Origin: Phorcus lineatus
Lineage: Eukaryota > Mollusca > Gastropoda > Trochida > Trochidae
DNA: 64,000 nucleotides
Assembly (NCBI GenBank): GCA_921293015.1
Contig: OV121083.1
Span: forward strand, 32,170,908 to 32,234,907
Direction: 5' to 3'
In this document: positions 35,101-48,322 of the stretch, in pieces
Numbering within the stretch: position 1 is the stretch's first letter
How the letters are laid out: the number at the start of each line of letters is the position of its first letter
Made by a program: the position numbers and the translations under genes
Notes under the pieces: model-generated
The model's input: the letters and a program-made list of their open reading frames with translations, nothing else
Database searches by the model: none
What the model was told of the DNA's origin: nothing

Positions 35101-38100
35101 GAATTTTTGCAAATTTTTATAAGAAACCCATAAAACCTGCAAGTGTAGACTTCTCAACTTCAGTGTTGAGTACCAGTTGAGAAAAAACGAGGGGGGGAGA
35201 GAGCGGTAGATAGATACGACATGCGAGTGTGAGCTCAAGACAGACCAGGATTAATAAGTTGACTTTATTGTAAAAAGTCTCATTATTTTAATTTGTTGTG
35301 ATGTTGTCACTGATTGAGTTGAAGTACTATTAAAGTCGCACATTTTGAAAACATTTGTGATGTTTTTACTCAGAAGTCTTAAATGATCTCGAGACGCCTA
35401 TTGGGGTCGTCACTGGTGTTATGATTGGTAAGGGAGACATGTTCAGCAGATTTAACTTTGAAGTCTCATGGGACCTCCTCTCACGTGACTGGTTGGTAGA
35501 ATTGAATAATTAAACGAGACTTACCTGTAAGGTGAAGTTTGATTATGATTCTACCAACCAGTCTGTAGTGATGAGGAGGTAACATGCCCTCCCTTTAACC
35601 CACCCTTATTGGGCGAGTGATTATAAATCTGCTTCACATATTATTTAAAGCCTGATCCACGCATGCGCGGCTCGCTATCTCATGTTACCTCCTCATCACT
35701 ACAGACTGGTTGGTAGAATCATAATCAAACTTCACCTTACAGGTAAGTCTCGTTTAATTATTCAATTATTAAGTGATATTACGAGTTAATGACTGATGTG
35801 TGTTATCTCTGTATGTGTGGAAGAATAATGCTTCACAAAGCTTAAAACATCGGTACAGATCTTACTTACAAAGCATAAAACTTGGGAATAGATCTTGCTA
35901 ACAAAGCTTAAACTTTGAGAATAGATCTTGCTAACAAAGCGTAAACTTGGAAATAAATTTTATTACAAAGTTTAAAACTTGGGAATAGATCTTTTTAACA
36001 AACGATTAAAACTTTTGGTACGTTTCGCAATAAACAAAGGTAAAACTCAAGGATAAATCTTAGTTAGATAACACACCCTACTGCAAAAGTAAAAGGCGTC
36101 AAACACGTTAGACCTAACAATTATAAATTTAACTCCGCAGTTTTTATCTGTAAAAGTAAATGAGCAAACACGCTTTACTCACCGCTAATCCAGAACCCCC
36201 ATTCATCATCCAAAATTTTGTTTCACAGGAGATATCGCTTGTGGAAGATCAAACGATATCCTAGGAGATATCGTTTTGACAGTAGATTTTGAACAATGCC
36301 CTATTACAGTCAAGTTCATGACATCACAATTGTTTTACATCATCAAGTAATGACATCACGATGCTATGACGTCATAAACATGACGTCACAATGCCATAAC
36401 ACCACTCCACTGAGAGTCTTAGAGTAGCGCAGTGTTCATAAATACACATTTTTCACGGAATCAAAATGAAAAATGATTTTTGATGATAAATAGAATCTCA
36501 CCCTCGTGTCTTCTGATTTCAAATATATCAACACTCGTTGATAAAAGTAAAATATCCTCGGCAAGCCTTGGATATTTGTAACTTTTATCAACTCGTGTTG
36601 ATATATTTGATATCAGAAGACACTTGGGAGAAATTCTCTATTTATACCTACTATATAACGATATAATTAATAGATAACAGATTCAAACCTCCCATTATAA
36701 ATATTCAATTGGGCATCCATGACAACATATAGAGATTATTACACTCGCAAGGGTGTCATATGATATATACGAAATGAGTTTCAAATATTGTATTACCCGA
36801 GCGAGAGCGAGGGTAATACAACATTTTGACACGAGTTTCGTAAATATCATATGACACACTTGCGAGTGTAATAATTTATTTATTACCCATTTAAGTATTG
36901 TTAGAATTCATCCGAAAACGATGAATTTAGAATACGAAACGCATGAAATAGAAACTAGGTCAATGCGCACTGATACTTTACGGCGAGGTCAATGACAGGA
37001 AATATAGTGCACAGTTAAGTCTCTAGCTTCGTCTAATAGAGAGAAACATACTGGGAAAATAACGGAAGTATATGACCATTTACTTTACTCGTTTACGTTA
37101 TGTAAGTAATATATCGACGCTGCTTTCACAAATAGCGAAACTGTTACAACGCTGTGGAAAGTTAAAAGTTAGCATAGTAGTGACTCGGCCATTTTAACGT
37201 GTTGATCGACATTCAAGCAAGACCGCAGCGCTAGAATGAGTTATTCAGCTGAAGATAAATGACAGAAAGAGTTGACATGCAACTTAACATGTTTAATAAC
37301 TTTGAATATTAATATTGCATCATCGATGAAACGTTAGTGTACGTTCGAAGGATTTATTCGTCATCTGACGAGAGGTCGGGGGACGTTAGATTCTCCGTTA
37401 TTTGGCTTGAGGCGATGTAGGCGACATACACTATGTCACACCGGCACCCGACCCGATAGTGATGTTGAGTAAAAATATCAAACGATAACGAGGAATTTGT
37501 TAGGTTGTACCTGCTTCCTTACGAATCATAAACACATTAAAACTTCAAAGTGGCTGAATTATGTCAATAATTTTAACAACAATCTATTTCAACAAGAGAG
37601 TTGACAGGCGAAAACGTCGCCATATTGTCGGCTAGCTGCTACGTAAACTTGTGAAAATTTTACATCCAAATTTTGCAGGAAAACTGGAAAATAACGTATA
37701 CAAAGTTAATATTTGTTGACGTTGGTTTATTTAGTGACGATTATGAATAAAGAAAGCTTTTATTGTTGTTATGATTCCTGACTTGTAATCTCGTCTCATC
37801 GTGATTGAAAACCGTGAATGAAGTTTACGCTACGTAGTAAAATATTATGAATGGAGAAAGTAGTCCCTCGTCTCGTTCACAGAGGTCAAGGTCATATTTC
37901 AACCAATCAGATACGCCAAAAGTGATATGTGCACATGTGCTCGTATCGAAAATATTAACTCGCTTATCATCAACCATATGGATAATAAAAGTAAATTTGT
38001 ACTGGCCCAGCTGTTTCTGCTTCTTTGGTGATTGTAATTGTCATTCCATCACTACCATTTTCAGTTCTTCTTCCAGAGATATGTAGTTGGTCATCATCAG

Positions 38101-41100
38101 TTGTTCTTAGATCAAGCAACAAAGCGTACTTGTCAGTTAAAAATTTACCTATACTCATATCAGTCAGACACAAATCTTTCATCACCATATTTGTTATTGG
38201 ATAGCGTTTTATACTGGGAAGTTTCTTAATTATAAATTATGTTTACGCATATGTTGACTGTAAAGTTGATTTGGTACTCCTTCAATAGTCATTTGTATAG
38301 TTTTGATTTTAGGATTATGAAATGATTCAATCATTCTGTCAAATCCAGCGGTAGGGGTTTTGAATAGCATCAAAACGCCTTTCATCGATTTAGCAGGCAC
38401 ATTTATACCAATATTCCACACTGAATCACTTTTATCAGCTGGTATCATACGATGGCGAAGTATGCGATCATAGTGTATAGACAAGGGACTATGATATAAA
38501 GAATGGATTTCACGTGCCAAATCTGGTTCTGTAACTTTGTCAAATTCTAATGCAATATTCTTAATTTCATATTTCATTTCATTATTCCCTATAATAACAT
38601 GTTTATATTCATTATATGTTAGTTCATATTCTAATCTATCTCCCAAAGCAGCTTGATAGAATGGCATATGACTCTCTAACAATTCGAAATCTAGAGGAAT
38701 ATAAAATGTGTTTCCTAGATTAACCGCTATTGCTTTATACTCTACAACTGAATCATTTCCAAGGGCAGATCCCACCCGCAATCTGGTTACATTTCCATTT
38801 TCAGCTGTATCAGTACCCTGATAATGTAAATTATTTCTTTCCTGTGTAGATCTCCAAAGAAGTTTGATAAACATCACTGTCATCTGTAGAAAATAGTTCA
38901 TTACTACTGATTTTAACAGTGATTTTCTTTATTATAGCATACCCAATGTTTTGTACTATGGTACTATCCTCATCTTTAGTACCATATGATGGTAAGAATA
39001 TATCAACAGCCAATCGGGCTGTTCCTTGAACGATTGTTCAGATGAACGGTTGTTCATTTTGCTTGTTCTTATTTGTAACACTTACAGATTCCTTTGATAG
39101 CAATATTCTCCTTTGATAGCAATAGAAAATCTTCTTTAATAAAATGGCCGAGCCTATAAAGTCTGCTGCTGATAAAGGAGCTTTTGGGGGCGGGCAGGAT
39201 GAAGAGATTGCAATGGGTGATTTGAATGGTTCATACAGTTTTGATAGCCCAGGTACTAGAATGACTTAATTTAGCGCAGGAAATAATGAAAGAGTTAATA
39301 TGCGACAAGACATAGTTGATTCCAAAGTAGATCGTTGAACTGAGCGGACCAAATTTAAGATAGATGGAAAAGGAAAAATCAGGTTAAAAAATACTCAAAT
39401 ATAGACTTAATCTACGAAAAAGATAGTGAACTTCGCATTCTTGGGTCTATATGAACTCAAAAAGGTGCAGGTGTAAATGTTATTCGTAAAGAATTAGGAT
39501 TCATAAATTATAAAATTACAAAAAATCAAAACTTCCAGAAAACAGTGAGAGAATACTTCAAAATTCAAGGGCGCAGTTAAATGAAGCAGAACAAACTTTA
39601 GTAAAACAACCAATCCAAGGTGTAAATGAAGCTAAGGATGCAATAGACAAAGCCATACGAACTATTAACGACCCACCATTAAATACTGAGGGGTTAGAAC
39701 TAAGTATAAGAGAATTGCGAGGACTTATAATAATAAGGCTATTTATATAGCGCTGGATTCCACGTCAACAGGAGGGACATGCTCAAAGCGCTGACAAGTG
39801 AAATGAGACAGAAATTGTGCAGAAATCTTAAGGTTGAATTATAAACACTATATACATTATTTACAATCATTGGCAGATTCAAATACTAGGAGTAGCGCTT
39901 GAACAGATAAGTTTTGAGTCTCTTTTTAAAAATTTCTAAACTGGGTGATGTCTTGAGGTCGAGAGGAAGTGAATTCCAAAGAGAAGCAGAGGCAAACTGA
40001 AATGATGTGGAGCCAAAAGATTTGAGTTTGTAGGTTGGAACAGAGAGTAATAACTTGTCTTTGGAACGAAGTGATCTTGCAGGATGATACTGTGAAATGA
40101 GATCTTGCAGATAGGAAGGAGCTGATTTGTGTATGGCTTGATATGTCAGAGTAAGGATCTTAAACTCAACACGTTCTCTAATACGGAGCCAGTGCAGTGA
40201 GTTCAGGACGGGTGATATGTGGCAATGTTTTCTGGTTCTTGTTACAATACGAGCAGCTCTGTTTTGAATCCTTTGAAGTTTATTAATATGCTCAGAGGAG
40301 GCTCCAACCAGAAGGCTATTGCAGTAGTCCAGACGAGAGAGGACAAGAGTTCTCACAAGACAGACAGTGGCACTCTGGGAGAGGTTATGGCGCACTGATC
40401 CAATGTTTCGCAAGTGAAAGTGACAGATTTTTGAAAGGTGATTTATCTGAGACCCCATATTGAGGCGAGAGTCAAAGTGAAATCCAAGATTTTTAACAGA
40501 TTTTGAAAATGGAATTGATGTCTGACCAATTTGGAGGTGCTTTGTTGCACATTTCTCTAATCTTTTGGCTGGACCAAAAAGGATACATTCCGTTTTTTCA
40601 TCGTTCAATTTCAACAGATTTGATGACATCCAATCTTTCACATCGCCAATACATGATTGTAGCTTATTGATAACCAGAGATTCATTTGCTGAAGAGAAAC
40701 CATCCGCAAGTTGGGAGTCGTCTGCATAAAAATGATGACTGACATCATGCTTTGTGATGACTTGTCCAAGGGGCCTCATATACATAGTAAAGAGGATTGG
40801 ACCCAGAACAGAGCCTTGAGGTACGCCACAAGTGAGAATGGAGTTGGTTGACTTAAAATTATCAATCTGTACAAGCTGAGTTCTGTCCGTTAAATAAGAG
40901 GAAAACCAGTCATGTACAGAATCAGTTAAGCCAAATGTATGACGGAGCCTATCAAGTAATCCTGAATGGTCAATCGTATCAAACGCAGCCGACAAATCCA
41001 GCATCACTAGGATAGATACATCACCGGAATCCACTGACATCTTGATACCATTCAGCACACAGTTAAGTGCTGTCTCCGTACTGTAATGTGACCTGTATGC

Positions 41101-44100
41101 AGACTGGAAACTGTCAATCAGATCGTACTTATTCAAATGCTCCATCAGCTGATTCTTCACTACCTTCTCAAGCACTTTCGAGATAAAGGGAAGGTTGGTC
41201 ACAGGGCGGTAGTTATTAAGAATTTCAGAGTCTAAGGAAGGTTTCTTTAATAATGGTTTAACGATGCCATTTTTGAAGCAGCTTGGAACGGTACCTGATG
41301 TGAGGCTGAGATTTATGATTTTAGTTATGACTGGAAGCACACAATCCATGATTCGGAGGAGAAACTTCGTTGGAACACAGTCTGAGCCACAAGATGTTGG
41401 TTTGGACTCCTCGATGATTTTGTGAACCTCATATTCACTGACAGAGTGGAAAGAAGAAAGTCTTTCTCCTAGAAAGGGATTGTATGACACATCATCAGAG
41501 AAAGCTCCCATTTTGCCTCTTAATTTGGCGATCTTGTCAATGAAAAAGGCATTAAATGAGTGTGCGAGAGCAACTTGATCATCACTCTGTGGTAAAATAC
41601 AATCTTCGTTTTTTCCAAGAATCTTGTTTAGTTTTGAGAATAACTGTTTCGGGTTGTTGGATGCCTTGAGGATTTCAGCATTGAAATATTGTGATCTTGC
41701 TGATCTCAACAATCCGTTGAAAGTCTTTCGAGCTATACAATAGAGTTGTCTATGGATTTCTAGGCGTGACCTACGCCATTTGCGTTCGGCACTTCTTATC
41801 TGACGTTTAGCAGAAGAGATCTCCTGAGTATACCAGGGAGATGCATCTTTTGGACGCAAGGACTTCAACTTGAGAGGGGCGTGCTTGTTAAGTAAGGCTA
41901 GAAGAGTTTCATTATACATGTCAACAAGAATGTCTGGATCATCAGATGATTCAGCAACCAAACGTGAATTATTCAGATCATCCTTGAAAAGTTGAATGTC
42001 AATATTTTTTAACACGTTTAGTCCTATCAAAAGGCATATGAATAGTAATCATATGATGATCTGACATTTGAAGATCACAGACCTGTATGTCTACCTTTTG
42101 TCTTGATACAACCCAGTCCAAAATATGCCCTGAACAATGAGTTGCTTCAAGGACAAACTGACTCAATTCATTAGAATCCAGGATAGAACATATCTTCCTG
42201 CGCACTGGGTCGTTTTTAGAATCAAAATGAACATTAAAGTCTCCTAAAATAAGAACGTCGTCAGCCTTCTTACCTAGGCAGTCACAGAGATTTGAAAAAT
42301 CAGAAATAAAGTCTGCATTTGTGAGTTTGTTCACCCTAGATGGCGGTGGTCTATATAAACACATGACCTTGACAGACTTTTTCCCACAACAAACAGTACA
42401 AGCCAGGTATTCAAACGCTGTGAAAGATCCAGGGAGTCGCATGAAGGTGACTGTTAGAGCATCTCTATAGAGAATAGCTACACCACCACCCTTTCTCCCA
42501 GCTCGAGGTAAATGTTTAAGTTTGTAACCAGAGGGGGTAAGCTCAGCACACTTTGCACTGTCACCATTTTCTGAGAGCCAAGTTTCGGTTAAAACAAGAA
42601 TATCAAGATTTGAGTCCAAGACATACTCACAGATTTCCAAAGTTTTGTTTTTAACTGATTGGGCGTTCCATAATGCAATTTTAAGAGATTTTGAAATAGG
42701 TTTTGGATAAACAGAAACAAGATTGTTCAGATTGCAGTGATTTTGCTGATCACATGACTTTGACCTATCAAACATATCACAAACAACTTGTATTTTCCTT
42801 TGTCTTTTCCTGCCTGCTCGGCATCCTCTCCGAGTGGGTTTCAATACACCTATACCAAGATCCCTGATGTGATGTAAGACACTAGGATTGATCCATTGTC
42901 TCTGGCCACCATTTGGGTTTAGGTCAATCAACTTTTGTCTGTCATACATGACTTGGCATGTGGTCAGGCTGCCCACACACTGAAGTTGGCTTGCTGCCTT
43001 GATTGGTACACAATAGGCTTGGTATACCACACATCCATTGTACTTCAGAATCCAACACAAAAATGTGAAAAAAGTCAATATATACATAAATTTTTCCATC
43101 TGAAAATTTGCCACAAATGTCCAAGAGGGTATTATTTACGTTCTAGCCAAACTTTAGGCGTTTCAAATAATGAGAAACAATGATTTCTGCACATTATTCT
43201 CAGAGCTCTGAAAGCATGCTGCCTCCTCAGCGCACGCCGATCGATGACTTGACGAGGCAGAGACTCAAAGAGGCGAATTAATAAATAACCTATCCAAACT
43301 AACAAATTTGGATGAACATTTAGAATATGAGGAAGATAAATTAGCCAAAGCCAATAACCCAGAACAAAAGGAACGGGTTATTAAAAGAATAAAGGATTTG
43401 GAAGATGAAAGATCGGTACATTTGGAAGCTGCTTCAACAAATAAAGAAGTATTGTATTAGGGGAAATTACTTACATCGGTGAGCGTCTTCGAACTTTGTT
43501 TCTGGAACAGGGAATAACCGTTGCCAGTATTTTAACAGTGATGGGACTTCTAGTATCAACTCTGACTCTATCTATAACTGGAGGCCCCTCAGGACCACCT
43601 GCTCCTCCCACACCAAACCAGAAACCCAATAAACTAAAGGAATGGCTGTAATATATATCCAAAGCATAAGTGAACTTAGCAGGAAAAGTTGCAGCTGCTT
43701 TACCAGGTATAATAGGAAGTATACTGTCATGGTTTTTAAAAACTTTTTAGCTAAAACAGCATCTTGGTTAAGTATAAATCTCTGGGCAATAATGGTGGGT
43801 ATTGGTTGGTTGATGATTGTTTTTATCAAAGCTAGAATAACCAGATAATAATTTAACCAACAACTACCACTCCAATTATAATATATTGTTTTATATTCCC
43901 ATGATGTTGAACGCCTAGTTGTTTACTTTTAGTCACATGCTGGAGCTCGGGTCTCACAAATGATTTTGTAGGCTTTTCAGAATATTTGGTTTTTTATCCT
44001 TTACTAACTGTGTAACTGCTGTATTAATTTCTGTATTTATACCCAATTTTCTATTATCTTCTGCAATAAAAATATTAATTTCATTATGATAGCCTTTAAC

Positions 44101-44595
44101 TTGACCAATTTTATATCAACAATTTTCACATCACTAGGCGCCATATACAAACTTATCCCAAAAACATAATCTACCTTTCAACTTGCATTTTGGAATACGT
44201 CTTGATACCTTTTATTAGCAGAAGGGAGATCAACTGAACTAGAAATGGCATCCTCAACATTTGCTATAAACTGTTTCTGGGCATCGAATGGTGTCCCTAT
44301 GGATTTAATATATCCATGAACCTAGGTTTACACAAGTATGAACGATTTTTAGACTTCATGGGAAATGAACCTCTGAAATTTAGATCACATGACCGCTTTC
44401 AACCAATGAACGTTATTATTTGTAAACTTCAATGTGCGAAAAATATATATAAAGAAACACTGTTGAAAAGACTTGTTATCAAGTCGAAATGCGACGCATC
44501 CAGTCATCATTAAAATGATATCTACAGCAAGTGTCGTCTGAAGTATTTTATCTTCAAATATACATTTACTTCACGTGCGACCTTTCACCTTTTTA

Positions 44596-44637
<42 letters not shown>

Positions 44638-47600
44638 CTTCATAAAAAAGAAACTTGACATTCATGCAAAATTGATTTTTTCGAAACGGGTAAATTTTTT
44701 TCATGATACAGACCTGTAATTTAAAGAAAGGCTTGCTCAAAAGTGTAAATTTACCAAAAACAATGGCCAAAAAAGTTTACGTTGTGTTCAGGGACGAAAA
44801 CGAGCGATTCGTCCAAATGCATTTTCTGCCAAAGCACGTGCAGCATGGGATCATGAAGGTTAACATGCATACACGTCTGCTTTAGGGGTATAAAAAACCA
44901 TATCAGCCGCTGTTCATTCAGACTACACAATATCGGTACAGCGACCTGAAGAATGCCAAGACTGAACAGAGCGCAACGCAACAACGCTATTGGCAGACTG
45001 CAAGCAGGAGCGACGCAGCGAGATGTTGCAACACACTTTGGCGTGTCCAGACAGACCATCTCTTCATTGTGAACCCGTTTCAACACCCGAAACAGCGTTG
45101 ATGATAGGTCAGGCAGACCAAGGGTGACTACTCGGGCCCAAGATCGGTACATCCGACTGCTCCACATTCGGGAACGCACCAGGACAGCAACGTCAACAAC
45201 AACACAGATACGGTACGCAACAGGCTGAGAGAGGCTGGACTTTTTCCACGACGACCGGTTCGACGTCCTGTTTTAACGCAACGTCATCTGGCGGAACATC
45301 TCCCGTGGTGTCAACAGAGGATGAGATGGGCACGTTCAAGGTGGAGAACCGTTCTCTTCACTGATGAGTCCCGTTTTCTGCTTCGACGAAGTGATGGACG
45401 AGCACGTGTATACCGACGTCGTGGAGAACGTTATGCTGCCAACTGTGTTCAGGAGGTTGTCCCATTTGGAGGTGGGAGTGTCATGGTGTGGGCCGGGATT
45501 CGTCACGGTATTAGGACACCCCTTGTGCATGTTGTGGGTAACCTCACAGAAGTACGGTATAGGGACTTGATCCTACTGCCTTACGTTATTCCTCACGTCA
45601 ACGTCCATGGTGGTCTCTTTCAGCAGGACAATGCTCGACCACATGTTGCACGTGTTTGTCAAGACTTTTTACAGCGTAACAATATCCAGACATTGCCATG
45701 GCCAGCCAGGTCACCAGATTTGTCACCAATTGAGCAACTCTGGGACGAACTGGATCGACGCGTGCGCAGTAGGAATCCACCACCCCAAACACTTCCAGGA
45801 CTTCTTGCAGCACTTCAGCACATTCCACAGGCTGTGATTGACAACTTGATTGCATCCATGGGTCGTCGGTGCCAAGCAATAATCAATGCCAATGGTGGCC
45901 ATACCCGATACTGACATTTGTGCACCCCTGTGATGTTGAAACACTTGTGCACCTGTGCATTTCAAGATCATGCTTATTCTGAATAAAATTTACTGAACAG
46001 AGATCTTCAAACAGCGTTTTAGTTTTCATTTCGATGTTTAACTTGCATCTTTGGTCTTTATATTGAACTTTGAAAGTCAGTGTCAAGTTTCTTTTTTTGA
46101 AGAGTTTATATAATTTTATTAATAAACATGTGAAGTGTAGTTGTTTGTAATCTTTTGATGAGAAATACTTTCTCATTAAATAAAGTTTATCTAACCATTT
46201 TAAATCATTATTTTACATTCAACATTTTATATTATACCATAGCTCTCTAAACAACAATTCAATCTTAGTGTAACCTTAAGTTCAGCTCCACTAACTTGCA
46301 CTGCATGCTTTTCACATTGCATTCTATCCCCAAGCTGCCCCTTTCTCAGGTATTTCATATAAGTCCTTTTGTTCTGTGTTCAGCCAAGCATAACATAGTC
46401 TTTATAAGGTTAATGTAAATTATATTTCATTGGCATTATTAGAAGTTGTACGGGTCAGTCATGTGATGATCATCTTTATATTCATAAGGATCGAGACCAT
46501 GGTGGTCTGGAAGTGTTTTCATTTTAAAAAGGTTAGTTATCTCTAGTCTTGTGTATATATTTGGTGTTGTATTTGTATGTATTTCATAGTTGGTTATCAT
46601 ATGGGCTATATTTAAATTATGTTCATTATTCATTCCTTCTCATGTGTAAATAGTGTGTGTGGATAACTCACAGTACAGAGAGTTATGATAGTTTTAAACA
46701 TGCAGTTATAATCTCGCAGTTGTGTGAGTTATTTAGATAATTCTATACCTGTAGTTTATATTATATAATATATTTTCATAGAGTAAGTTATCAATTCATT
46801 TTCACGCCGCTAATGGCTGAAATATTGCCCAAGCGGCGTTAAACAATAACTCGCTCACTCACTATTTACTCTTTTAATCATTTGTATATAACATCTGCAT
46901 AAGGTATTTATTCACCCTGCAGATTGCGTAGGTTCAGCAGTGGCATCTACAAGTGTATGCAGGAGCTCGGGTTAAACCCACCTGGTACGATATCTCCATG
47001 CTATATTCTTATCAATACGTATGGCTATGTTTATCCATCACATGTGTGACGTCATGATTTATATTATTTAATGTAGTGTATGCAAATGTATCATTGGAAC
47101 TAATGCACTAATGAAGTTTATCATTTATATCTATTTGTAGCTATTTTCATTAACGTTAGATATGGTTATGTGTATTTACTCATTATATCACGATTTACTT
47201 GAGATAAGCAAATTGAGTATTCACTGTGTGTCGATGGTAAATGTATCTATTTACCATATTGCTTATTCAGTAATTGTGAGTTTAATTTAAAGTATAATTG
47301 TCTTTAATATGTCATGTATAGTATATTATGGAGACTTATATTGTTATTTTGACATGTTTCAGGCTAAAACTATTGCATACCAATGTAATAAAGTCTATGA
47401 AAGAACACACCCCCAGTGGCTTTGTGGTTATTCTTGAGAAAACCTTCCTAACGCTACTACAGATGCAATGTACTTTGTCAAAGAAAATTACCAAACAGGT
47501 TTAAGTGTAGATGTCATTACGTCATTGTGTCATTCTCTCCCAACAGATTTAGGTCCGTCATAAATTCCTATACAACCTCTAAAACGGCCTCTAATCGGGC

Positions 47601-48265
47601 TTCCGGCAGATTCCCCTGACGGCAATATATTGCAACATAAACTCCCTTGCAATATTTCAAACAATGAAAACACCGCATGCATGGATAACATATTTGTTGT
47701 CACACAGGAATATGCGATGATGCAGTCGCTAAATAAGGCAAAGGTGTTCTGTTAAGACGACTCAAAGTGCAAAGTGTATATTCGAATAAGATTTAGCTTT
47801 CCGAAAGCATACAGAAATAACTGAGGCGTTTTGAATGATAACTTTTGAAACGGCGTCGCTGATTGCACAAGTAACTTTGATTGCATCCAAACATGCTTCT
47901 GTACTCGTATTTCTAGACCGAGAAACGTTCGTAATAGGACAGTGGATGTATAGGAATTAATGACGGAGCTACATCTGTGGGGAGAGAATGACCAATAGAA
48001 GAGAATAATAAAATTGGCGTATTTCAAATGATTACTCAAATGATAATGGTTTTGGTTGTTATTGTAATTTAATGAAGAGGATCTATTAAAACAATCTCAT
48101 ATTTATTCATTTCGGAAATACCTGTACAGGTAATTGTTACACTTTTCCCTGGGTGGAGGGTCGATTAGAATTAGGGTCCTTGCATTTGATTGGTCTTAAC
48201 TTTATTAATACAAGATTTCTAACGCCTGACAGATATACACAATTGTGACAGTTTATTGTTGTTGT

Positions 48266-48322
<57 letters not shown>

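Larger units (their letters stand above)
39730..43265 (-). mobile_element. L2/CR1-like LINE inserted in the Polinton relic
   Basis: The element reads on the minus strand from about 43265 to 39730. It carries endonuclease and reverse transcriptase frames (41999-43114 and 39886-42030). Its 3' end is diagnostic: GGAATCCAGCGCTATATAAA followed by a TTATTATTAT tail, the L2/CR1-type terminus used for target-primed insertion. The two halves of a Polinton gene flank it, so it arrived after the Polinton. The 5' boundary is approximate. No clear target-site duplication was seen, as expected for CR1/L2 types. Confidence 0.85.
39144..43848 (+). pseudogene. Polinton coiled-coil/membrane protein, split by a LINE
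   Basis: An ATG in AAAATGGCCGAG starts the gene. The first part (39144-39730) is recognisable but carries several stops and shifts, with [16 protein letters not shown] and [15 protein letters not shown] text ending near SIRELRG. An L2-like LINE of about 3.5 kb then interrupts it. The second part (about 43270-43440) resumes as a charged coiled coil ([35 protein letters not shown]). The third (43450-43848) has a hydrophobic segment ([20 protein letters not shown]), a Pro-rich linker and [19 protein letters not shown], with stops at three or more points. The gene recurs in invertebrate Polintons; its role is not established. Confidence 0.75.
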
